From the NCBI RefSeq assembly GCF_907177275.1, contig NZ_CAJSLV010000013.1, forward strand, positions 124,001-188,000: 64,000 nucleotides of DNA. Reading direction: 5' to 3'. The notes beneath the pieces are model-generated. The model saw nothing but the letters and a program-made list of their open reading frames with translations, was not told where the DNA came from and searched no databases. This document shows, one piece after another, positions 31,170 to 38,228 of this stretch (position 1 is its first letter; every line of letters starts with the position of its first letter). A program made the position numbers and the translations under genes. This DNA comes from Actinacidiphila cocklensis (GTDB lineage Bacteria; Actinomycetota; Actinomycetes; Streptomycetales; Streptomycetaceae).

Positions 31170-32714
31170 TCAGCGAACGGCCCCGTGGAGGTCCCGGCCG
31201 TTCGCCGTACGGGCCGCCGCGCGGGCGATGTTGCGGGTCATGCCGCCGAAGACGGCGGCGTGGAAGGGGGAGACGGCCCACCAGTAGGCGTGGCCGAGCA
31301 GGCCGCGGGGGTGGAAGAGCGCGCGCTGGCGGTAGCGGGTGCGGCCGCCGGGGTCGCGGTCCACCGACATCTCCAGCCACGCCAGGCCCGGCAGCCGCAT
31401 CTCCGCGCGCAGCCGCAGCAGCCGGCCGGGCTCGATCTCCTCGACCCGCCAGAAGTCCAGCGAGTCGCCGACCCGCAGCCGCGTCGCGTCACGGCGGCCC
31501 CTGCGCAGCCCGACTCCGCCGGCCAGCCGGTCGAGCAGCCCGCGCACCGTCCAGGCCAGCGGGAAGGAGTACCAGCCGTTCTCGCCTCCGATGCCCTCGA
31601 CCACCCGCCACAGCTCGGCCGGGCTCGCCTCGACCACGGTCTGCCGGCGGTCGGTGTAGAGGCTGCCGCCCGCCCAGTCCGGGTCGGTGGGAAGCGGGTC
31701 GCTGGGGGCGCCGGGCACCGCGGCCGACGACCAGCGGGTGCTGACCTGGGCGTCCTGCACCCGGCGCAGCGCCAGCGACAGCGCCTTGTTCACCCCGATG
31801 GGCGTGCCCGGCGGGTCGGGCACCAGGCCCGCGATGTCGTGCTCGGCGCAGACGACCTCGTGCCGCAACGATTCGGCCAGCGGTTTGGCGACCGCCGCCG
31901 GCACCGGGGTGACCAGCCCGATCCAGTGGCTGGACAGCCGCGGGGTCAGGACGGGCACGGGCACGATGATCCGCCGCGGCAGCCCGGCCACCGCCGCGTA
32001 ACGCTGCATCAGCTCCCGGTAGGTGATCACGTCCGGGCCGCCGATGTCGAAGGTGCGGCTGACGTCGTCCGGCATGGTGGCGCTGCCGACCAGGTAGCGC
32101 AGCACGTCCCGTACCGCGATCGGCTGCATCCGGGTCGCCACCCAGCGCGGTGTGACCATCGCCGGCAGCCGTTCGGTGAGATACCGCAGCATCTCGAAGG
32201 ACGCGGAGCCCGAACCGATGATGACCGCGGCCCGCAGCACCGTGGCCGGCACCCCCGACTCCAGCAGGATGCGGCCCACCTCGGCGCGCGAGCGCAGGTG
32301 CGGCGACAGGTCCCGCGCGGGCACCCCGTGCGGGGTCAGGCCGCCGAGGTAGACGATCCGCCGCACCCCCGCCGCCCGTGCCTGCTCGCCGAAGACCCGG
32401 GCCGCCATCCGGTCGGTCTGCTCGAAGTCGCTGCCGGTGCCCAGCGCGTGCACCAGGTAGTAGGCGACGTCGATGCCGCGCAGCGCGTCGCGTACCGACG
32501 CCTCGTCCGTCACGTCGCCTGCGACCACCTCGGTCCGGCCCACCCAGGGGTGGTCGCGCAGCTTGACCGGGGTGCGGGCCAGGCAGCGCACCCGGTGCCC
32601 GGCGTCGAGCAGTTCCGGTACGAGGCGGCCGCCGATGTAGCCGGTCGCCCCGGTGACCAGGCAGTGCAGCCCGGAATTCCCCGATCGGTCCTGCGGCTCC
32701 GCCTGGCTGTCCAC
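31170..32714 (-). CDS. NAD(P)-binding epimerase-like protein fused to a DUF2867 domain
   Basis: 514 residues in two parts. The first 270 or so form an extended short-chain dehydrogenase domain (CLVTGATGYIGGRLVPELL, VAYYLVHALGTG, YLGGLTPHG), similar to NmrA/complex-I-assembly-type proteins. The C-terminal part from about 340 (LYTDRRQTVVEASPAELWRVV, WRVEEIEPGRLLRLRAEMRLPG, FHPRGLLGHAYWW) is the DUF2867 module, a START/SRPBCC-like lipid-binding fold. The combination is common in bacteria and may deal with a membrane lipid or quinone, but no reaction is established. The GTG at 32714 follows AGAGGG; the frame is open to 32780 without a ribosome site. Confidence 0.82.
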   Translation of the reverse strand: MDSQAEPQDRSGNSGLHCLVTGATGYIGGRLVPELLDAGHRVRCLARTPVKLRDHPWVGRTEVVAGDVTDEASVRDALRGIDVAYYLVHALGTGSDFEQTDRMAARVFGEQARAAGVRRIVYLGGLTPHGVPARDLSPHLRSRAEVGRILLESGVPATVLRAAVIIGSGSASFEMLRYLTERLPAMVTPRWVATRMQPIAVRDVLRYLVGSATMPDDVSRTFDIGGPDVITYRELMQRYAAVAGLPRRIIVPVPVLTPRLSSHWIGLVTPVPAAVAKPLAESLRHEVVCAEHDIAGLVPDPPGTPIGVNKALSLALRRVQDAQVSTRWSSAAVPGAPSDPLPTDPDWAGGSLYTDRRQTVVEASPAELWRVVEGIGGENGWYSFPLAWTVRGLLDRLAGGVGLRRGRRDATRLRVGDSLDFWRVEEIEPGRLLRLRAEMRLPGLAWLEMSVDRDPGGRTRYRQRALFHPRGLLGHAYWWAVSPFHAAVFGGMTRNIARAAARTANGRDLHGAVR

Positions 32715-32840
32715 GTCGGCACCCTCTGCTCGGCCTGCCCGGCCGGCTCGCCGGCGGTCCTTCACGACCCAGCACACCACGGACGGCTCCCGTCCGCGGC
32801 CGCGCCGGGGCAGAGATCACCCGAAGCGCCCAACGGCGGC

Positions 32841-32866
32841 GGGCGGGCCGGACCTCCGGCCCGCCC
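32841..32866 (-). terminator. Terminator of the roadblock gene cluster
   Basis: A 12-bp stem (32841-32852 with 32855-32866), seven bases past the last roadblock stop codon. The innermost pairs must open to give a loop. Confidence 0.65.
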
Positions 32867-32872
32867 CGCGGG

Positions 32873-33247
32873 TCAGACCTCCAGGTCGTTCTCGATGGAC
32901 TTGAGCTGGTGGCGGGCCATCGCCAGGTTCGCCCGGCCGCGGTCGAGCGCCAGGTAGAGGAAGAGGCCGGACTTGCCGCGGCCGCGGAGCAGCCGGATCA
33001 GGTGGTACTGCCCGCCCAGGGTGATCAGGATGTCCTCGATCTCGTCCTTGAGCCCGAGCAGCTCCATCGTGCGGGCCTTGGCGCGGACGACGTCGGTGTT
33101 GCCGGCGGCGGCGACGGACAGGTCGAGGTCCTTGCCGCCGCCGAGGGTGCCCAGCGCCATGCCGCTGGTGTAGTCGACGAGCGCCACGCCGATGACGCCC
33201 TCGATGGAGGTCATCGCGTCCTTGAGCGCGGTTTCGGTGTTGGCCAT
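32873..33247 (-). CDS. Roadblock/LC7 domain protein (cluster gene 4)
   Basis: 124 residues with the roadblock/LC7 fold seen in MglB and CvnB proteins: MTSIEGVIGVALVDYTSGMALGTLG, then VRAKARTMELLGLKDEIEDILITLGGQYHLIRLL. Proteins of this fold act as scaffolds or GTPase-activating partners for small Ras-like GTPases. Here it is the last of four genes on the same strand, 128 bp after the previous cistron, and the best conserved of the roadblock proteins. No GTPase or kinase gene adjoins it. The ATG at 33247 has AAGGGAAG upstream at a rather long distance. Confidence 0.88.
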   Translation of the reverse strand: MANTETALKDAMTSIEGVIGVALVDYTSGMALGTLGGGKDLDLSVAAAGNTDVVRAKARTMELLGLKDEIEDILITLGGQYHLIRLLRGRGKSGLFLYLALDRGRANLAMARHQLKSIENDLEV

Positions 33248-33375
33248 GATCTTCGTGCTTCCCTTCGACGGTGTGTTCCGGTGGGTGCGGGGGGATGGTG
33301 ATGAGGTCGGTTCCTTCGCGGGGTCCTGCGCGCGGCTCCTTGCGCGGCCGGCCCGCGGCCTGGGCGGCTGGTCGG

Positions 33376-33777
33376 TCATCGCGCACCGCCGCCCTCCGGC
33401 GCCGCGGGAGCGGCGCCGAGCAGCTCGGCCAGCCGGGCACCGCTGCGGCGGGCCTCCAGGTGCAGCCGGCCGACGTTGGCGCGCGGCCCTGCGAGCACCG
33501 CGAGCACCGCGTCCCGCCCTGCCGCGTGCAGCACGACGCAGCCGGAGTCGCAGCGGACCAGCAGCTCGCGCATCGACTGCTGGCCCGCGCTGTCGGCGAG
33601 CCGCAGGCCCACGCCCAGCGCGGCGGCGGTCAGCGCCGCGAAGCCCTCGGCCTGCACTCCCGGGGCGTCGGCGGCCAGCAGCAGGCCGTCGGTGGTGGCC
33701 GCGATCGCCCCGGTCACCTCCGGCAACCGCGCCCGCAGCCCTTCCAACTCGGTACGTATAGCGGCTTCGTGCACCAT
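33376..33777 (-). CDS. Roadblock/LC7 domain protein (cluster gene 3)
   Basis: 133 residues, a second roadblock/LC7-like protein: LEGLRARLPEVTGAIAATTDGLLLAAD corresponds to the first helix-strand unit, and VRCDSGCVVLHAAGRDAVLAVLAGPRANVGRLHLEARR to the rest. It resembles the CvnB-type proteins of conservons. The ATG at 33777 follows GGAGG by a few bases. It lies between the PATAN-like gene (47-bp gap) and the third roadblock gene and probably forms homo- or hetero-dimers with the other cluster products. Confidence 0.82.
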   Translation of the reverse strand: MVHEAAIRTELEGLRARLPEVTGAIAATTDGLLLAADAPGVQAEGFAALTAAALGVGLRLADSAGQQSMRELLVRCDSGCVVLHAAGRDAVLAVLAGPRANVGRLHLEARRSGARLAELLGAAPAAPEGGGAR

Positions 33778-33824
33778 CGACCTCCTCCGCTCGGCACGCA
33801 GCGCGTGCCGCTGCAACGCCCGCC

Positions 33825-34601
33825 TCACAACCGCTCCAGCGCGACCCGCAGCCGGCGCAGCAGCGCCGCGTCCGGGTCGTCGCCGATGTTCTGGAACCAG
33901 GCCGGCGCCCTGGCCGGCGCCCGCGTGCTGCCGCGCGGCGTCTCGACCAGCCCGAGCGCGGCCAGCCGGCGTACGTCGACCAGCGCGTGGAAGGCCGGCC
34001 GGCCCAGCAGCGCGGCGATCGCCGACGGGGTGCGCACACCGTCCGCGAGGCCGAGGACGGCGGCCTGGCGGCGCGGCAGGAACGGCCGCGCGGCGGGGCG
34101 CAGCGCGGACCGCGCCACCGTCACCGGCGCGGCGTCCAGCCGCGGGTGCGGCCACAGCGACTCCAGCAGCAGCCGGCGCCGCAGGGTCTCGCCCTCCACC
34201 GCCGCGACCGGGACGCCGCCCAGCGAGCCGAACCAGTGGCGTACCCCGTGCCGGAAGCGGCTCGGGCCGCCCGCGGCCGGCGACAGGACGAAGTAGGCCG
34301 CGTCGTACAGCGCGCCGAGCCGGCTGATCTCCAACTCGCCCGCCGCCAGCGTGCGGTGCTCGATCAGCCAGCGGCCGGTCGCGCACTCGGCGCCCGCTGC
34401 GGCCACCGCCTCCTGCCAGGTCTCGGGCGAGAGCCGCCCGCCGGCCGTCAGCAGCACCTCGATGCCGGGAGCGGCCGGGCTCTCGGCGTGCACCACCTCG
34501 CCCTCGGCCAGGTAGAGCGCGCCGGTGTCCCGGAGCAGCACGCCGGTGGCGCGCTGCTCCGCGAGCCGGGACAGCATGGGGGAGTGGGCGGCCGGGTTCA
34601 T
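33825..34601 (-). CDS. PATAN/DUF4388-like protein with C-terminal winged-helix-like region
   Basis: 258 residues. The N-terminal part (LSRLAEQRATGVLLRDTGALYLAEGEVVHAESPA) has the pattern of DUF4388/PATAN domains, which occur in two-component and gliding-motility proteins. A C-terminal region (PRRQAAVLGLADGVRTPSAIAALLGRPAFHALVDVRRLAALGLVETP, about 185-235) looks like a winged helix or helical scaffold. No enzymatic motif is seen. Its ATG overlaps the stop of the first roadblock gene (ATGA), so the two are coupled. I infer an adaptor or DNA-binding partner for the roadblock proteins. Confidence 0.6.
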   Translation of the reverse strand: MNPAAHSPMLSRLAEQRATGVLLRDTGALYLAEGEVVHAESPAAPGIEVLLTAGGRLSPETWQEAVAAAGAECATGRWLIEHRTLAAGELEISRLGALYDAAYFVLSPAAGGPSRFRHGVRHWFGSLGGVPVAAVEGETLRRRLLLESLWPHPRLDAAPVTVARSALRPAARPFLPRRQAAVLGLADGVRTPSAIAALLGRPAFHALVDVRRLAALGLVETPRGSTRAPARAPAWFQNIGDDPDAALLRRLRVALERL

Positions 34602-34984
34602 ACCAGCACCAGCCCCTCGGCCAGTTCGCGTAAGCCCCGCAGCGCGAGCGCGAGGTTCGCCTGCGGCCGGTCCAGCCACAGGTAGAGGAACACCCCGCCC
34701 TCGTAGGGCGCTTCGACGAACCGCAGCAGGTGGTATCCGGTGCCGGTGACCACCACCGCCTCCTCGGCCGCGGGGCCGGGGCCGTGCTGGTCCGCGGTGA
34801 AGACCGGGTGCTCGGCGGTCGCCCGGGCGTAGGCGGCGGTCTCGGCCGCCACCGCCTCGTGGTCGCCGCCCGCCGCCTCGCCGATGACGCCGAGGGCCAG
34901 CCCGCTGACCCACTCCACCAGGGCGGCACCGCGTGCCCCGGGCAGCGTCATCGCCCGCAGCAGGCACTCGTCGATCCCGGACAC
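34598..34984 (-). CDS. Roadblock/LC7-like protein (cluster gene 1)
   Basis: 128 residues, a diverged roadblock-like protein: LLRAMTLPGARGAALVEWVSGLALGVIGEA followed by EEAVVVTGTGYHLLRFVEAPYEGGVFLYLWLDRPQANLALALRGLREL. The last segment parallels HLIRLLRGRGKSGLFLYLALDRGRANLAMARHQL of the fourth gene, showing common descent. The GTG at 34984 follows GGGGAG. It is the first gene of the cluster, and the stretch upstream to MarC contains its promoter. The function is unknown; partners are probably the three following products. Confidence 0.72.
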   Translation of the reverse strand: MSGIDECLLRAMTLPGARGAALVEWVSGLALGVIGEAAGGDHEAVAAETAAYARATAEHPVFTADQHGPGPAAEEAVVVTGTGYHLLRFVEAPYEGGVFLYLWLDRPQANLALALRGLRELAEGLVLV

Positions 34985-35151
34985 ACGGCTCCCCTCGGTC
35001 CACGCCGTCGCGCGGCCGCCCGTTCGGGCGGTGACGAGCAAGTTACGCTCCGTGCAATCCGTTTCGGGGACTTCTGGCATTTTCCTGCGGTACATGCGGG
35101 CAGTTGCCCTAGGATGCCCGCTGCATCCGGACAACGGCCGCCTGGCAAGCG

Positions 35152-35790
35152 CTACTTGCGGGTCGACAGCGTCGTGACGCCCAGGTCGAACAGCCCGTCG
35201 AGCACCAGGTCCACGCCGACCGCGGCCAGCAGCAGCCCGATCAGCCGGGCCACCAGCTCCACGATCGCGGTGTGCGCCTTCTGCAGCAGTCCGCTGAGCA
35301 GCAGGACGCAGGCCAGGTCCACCGCGATGACCGAGATGAAGGCGGCCACGACGGTGCTGCGCCAGCTCCAGTCGTTGCGTTCCGAGGCCTCGATGAGCAC
35401 CGCCGTCATGGCCAGCGGGCTGACCACGTAGGGCATCAGCAACTCCCGCAGCCCGCTGGTGAGATCGGGGCCGTCCTGGCCGCGCGAGTCGGAGCCGATG
35501 TGCAGGCCGAGCACCAGGCCGACCGCGTAGAGGAAGAAGATGATCCCGCCCGCCAGCGCCAGTGCGGGCGTCGAGATGTGGAACAGTTCGAGCAGCCACG
35601 GCGAGGTGAAGCCGGCCGCCACCCCGATGACCACCGCGCCGGCCGACGACAGCAGGGCGATGGTGCGCAGGTCCTTCCTCGGGTGGTGCTGCGCGAGCCC
35701 CGCGAAGGCGAGCAGCACCTTGGGCGGGCCGATCACGGAGAAGAACGTGACGAATGCGGCGGAATAGGTCAGGGTGATCATAACGGGCAT
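35152..35790 (-). CDS. MarC family integral membrane protein
   Basis: 212 residues with six hydrophobic helices, matching the MarC/YchE family (FFSVIGPPKVLLAFAGLAQHHP, GGIIFFLYAVGLVLG, SPLAMTAVLIEAS). Once linked to multiple antibiotic resistance, the family is now regarded as of unknown transport function. The start is the ATG at 35790. It is divergent from the DHA2 exporter gene with a 112-bp gap. The stop lies within a small inverted repeat GCAAG...CTTGC. Confidence 0.88.
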   Translation of the reverse strand: MPVMITLTYSAAFVTFFSVIGPPKVLLAFAGLAQHHPRKDLRTIALLSSAGAVVIGVAAGFTSPWLLELFHISTPALALAGGIIFFLYAVGLVLGLHIGSDSRGQDGPDLTSGLRELLMPYVVSPLAMTAVLIEASERNDWSWRSTVVAAFISVIAVDLACVLLLSGLLQKAHTAIVELVARLIGLLLAAVGVDLVLDGLFDLGVTTLSTRK

Positions 35791-35902
35791 GATGCGCAGT
35801 TCCCGGCCCCTGGCCCGGTATTGACGCAGCCCCGGCCTGTGCTTTCCGGCAACCGGCAGTATCGTTGCCCAGGGCAAGCAAGGTTACGGAGAAAGAGTCC
35901 CC

Positions 35903-37618
35903 ATGAGCGCCCAAGCAGACGCCGCGCAGGCCGGCACCGCCGCACCCCCGACGGGCTACACCCACCGGCAGATCATGATCATCCTGTCCGGTCTGCTGCT
36001 GGGGATGTTCCTGGCCGCGCTGGACCAGACGGTGGTCTCCACCGCCATCTACAAGATCGGCGAGAGCCTCAACGGCCTGACCGCGCAGGCCTGGGTGACC
36101 ACCGCCTTCCTGATCACCTCGACCATCGCCACCCCGCTGTACGGCAAGCTCTCCGACCAGTACGGCCGCAAGCCGTTCTTCCTCTTCGCGATCTCGGTCT
36201 TCGTCATCGGGTCCGCGCTGTGCATGCTCTCGACCTCGATGTACATGCTGGCCGGCTTCCGCGCCTTCCAGGGCATAGGCGCCGGCGGCCTGTTCTCGCT
36301 GGCCTTCGCGATCATCGGCGACATCATCCCGCCCCGCGAACGCGCCAAGTACCAGGGCTACTTCATGGCCGTCTTCGGCACCTCCAGCGTGCTCGGCCCG
36401 GTCATCGGCGGGGCGCTCGCCGGGCAGGACTCGCTGCTCGGCATCGACGGCTGGCGGTGGATCTTCCTGGTCAACGTGCCGATCGGCATCGTCGCGCTGA
36501 TCGTGGTGGCCAAGGTGCTGCACGTCAAGCAGGACCGCCGCGCCCACCGGGTCGACTCGCTGGGCGCGGTCGCGCTGGTCGTCGCGCTGGTGCCGCTGCT
36601 GATCGTCGCCGAGCAGGGCCGAGAGTGGGGCTGGGGCAGCGGCACCGCGCTGACCTGCTACGTCGTCGGCGCGGTCGGCATCGTCTGCTTCCTGCTCGCC
36701 GAGCGCAGGGCCGGCGAGGAGGCGCTGCTGCCGCTGCGGCTGTTCCGCAACGGCGTCTTCGCGCTGGGCTCCGCCCAGTCCGCGATCATCGGCATCGGGA
36801 TGTTCGGCGGCATCACCCTGATCCCGCTCTACCTCCAGCTGGTCAAGGGCAACTCGCCCACCAGGGCGGGCCTGCTGACGCTGCCCCTGGTGCTCGGCAT
36901 CATGGTGCTGTCCATGGCGTCCGGCCTGATCACCTCGCGCACCGGCCGCTACAAGGTCTTCCCGATCATCGGCTGCGTGCTGCTGGTCGGCGGCATGCTG
37001 ATGTTCTGGCAGATGGACGCCGACAGCAGCCTGCTGTACGTCGACGCCGCGATGTTCGTGGTCGGCGCCGGGCTCGGGCTGAACTTCCAGACGATCGTGC
37101 TGGCCATGCAGAACGCGGTGCCGCCGCGGGACATCGGGGTGGCCACCTCCTCGACCACCTTCTTCCGCCAGATGGGCGGCACGCTGGGCGTCGCCGTCTT
37201 CCTGTCCATCGTCTACTCGGTGGTCGGCGGCCGGATCGGCTCGGCCTACGCCGACGCGCGCGGCACCGCCGCCTTCGACAAGGCCGCGGCCGCCCACCCC
37301 GGCCAGCTGAAGCTGCTCACCTCGGGCGGTTCCGGCAGCCTGAACGACACGTCCTTCCTCAGCCACGTCGACCCGGCCCTCGGCCACCCCTTCAAGGTCG
37401 GCTTCACGGGCGCCATCAACGTCGCCTTCCTGGTCGGCGCGGGTGTCCTGGTGGTCGCGCTGCTGCTGTCCACGCTGCTCAAGGAGGTGCCGCTGCGGAC
37501 CACCGCTGCGGCCTTCGCCGACCCGGACGAGGCGCCGCAGCCGGAGGCCGGCCGCACCGCGGGACGGACCGGGGGAGGCGCCACGGACAGCGGCGCCGCC
37601 GGCGGGCCGGCGGCGTAG
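35903..37618 (+). CDS. DHA2 (EmrB/QacA) family multidrug exporter, 14 TM
   Basis: 571 residues of the major facilitator superfamily, drug:H+ antiporter-2 group: MILSGLLLGMFLAALDQTVVSTAI in helix 1 (the LDxTVV motif), LYGKLSDQYGRKPFF (motif A) and the proline/glycine-rich motif C in FGTSSVLGPVIGGALAG. It exports lipophilic or antibiotic-like compounds using the proton gradient. The C-terminal 60 residues are soluble and Gly/Ala-rich. The ATG at 35903 has an upstream GGAGAAAGAG ribosome site. It may be cotranscribed with the UspA gene that follows after 20 bp. Confidence 0.92.
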   Translation: MSAQADAAQAGTAAPPTGYTHRQIMIILSGLLLGMFLAALDQTVVSTAIYKIGESLNGLTAQAWVTTAFLITSTIATPLYGKLSDQYGRKPFFLFAISVFVIGSALCMLSTSMYMLAGFRAFQGIGAGGLFSLAFAIIGDIIPPRERAKYQGYFMAVFGTSSVLGPVIGGALAGQDSLLGIDGWRWIFLVNVPIGIVALIVVAKVLHVKQDRRAHRVDSLGAVALVVALVPLLIVAEQGREWGWGSGTALTCYVVGAVGIVCFLLAERRAGEEALLPLRLFRNGVFALGSAQSAIIGIGMFGGITLIPLYLQLVKGNSPTRAGLLTLPLVLGIMVLSMASGLITSRTGRYKVFPIIGCVLLVGGMLMFWQMDADSSLLYVDAAMFVVGAGLGLNFQTIVLAMQNAVPPRDIGVATSSTTFFRQMGGTLGVAVFLSIVYSVVGGRIGSAYADARGTAAFDKAAAAHPGQLKLLTSGGSGSLNDTSFLSHVDPALGHPFKVGFTGAINVAFLVGAGVLVVALLLSTLLKEVPLRTTAAAFADPDEAPQPEAGRTAGRTGGGATDSGAAGGPAA

Positions 37619-37638
37619 CAGCCGGACACGGCAAGGCC

Positions 37639-38100
37639 GTGGACTTCGATCGGGCCGCCGCCCCGCGGGGCGGCGGCCGTACCGTCGTGGTCGGCCTGGA
37701 CGACTCCGACTCCGCATGGCGGGCCGCCGCCTACGCCGTCGGGCTCGCCCGCAGGCAGGACGCGCTGCTGGTGGTGGTCCACGTGCTGCCGGCGCACCCG
37801 ACCGCGATGCTGGCCGGCCTGAACTGGATGCTCGCCGCCGACGACCTGGCGGTCGCCCGTCATCTGGAGCACCGGCTGGCGGTCGGGCTGGCCGGCACCC
37901 TCGGACTGCCGTCCCCGCGCTGGGAGTTCCACATCCTGCGCGCCGCCGACGTGGTGAGCGGGCTCGCCGAGACCGCCGACGGGCTGCGGGCGGACACCGT
38001 GGTCATCGGCGCCTCCCGCGGCCTGCGCCGCCGGCTGTTCGGCTCACCGGGCGTGCGGCTGGTCAGGACCGGGAGGTGGCCGGTGATCGTGGTGCCTTAG
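37639..38100 (+). CDS. Universal stress protein (UspA family)
   Basis: 153 residues. RTVVVGLDDSDSAWRAAAYAVGLA is the first beta-alpha unit and VVIGASRGLRRRLFGSPGVRLVRTGRWPVIVVP contains the G-2x-G-9x-G-S/T-like ATP-binding loop in a variant form. Usp proteins are ATP-binding stress effectors, here a single domain. The GTG start at 37639 lies 20 bases after the exporter stop, behind a poor AAGG site, so translation may depend on coupling to the exporter gene. A start farther downstream would remove the first strand and is unlikely. Confidence 0.82.
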   Translation: MDFDRAAAPRGGGRTVVVGLDDSDSAWRAAAYAVGLARRQDALLVVVHVLPAHPTAMLAGLNWMLAADDLAVARHLEHRLAVGLAGTLGLPSPRWEFHILRAADVVSGLAETADGLRADTVVIGASRGLRRRLFGSPGVRLVRTGRWPVIVVP

Positions 38101-38228
38101 CGCGACGGTCCCCGGGGTCGGCGGGGCGCGTGTCATGGGCGGTGACAGGTGGGGCCGTGGTTGCTTGAATGCGGGGGGCGCCGGGTGCGGCGCCGCCCGC
38201 TGTCCGCCGACCGCTTGGAGCGTCCGCC

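Noticed and set aside
32873..34984. Annotation as a full conservon (cvn) operon
   Set aside because: No sensor kinase, DUF742 protein or Ras-like GTPase lies in or next to the cluster.
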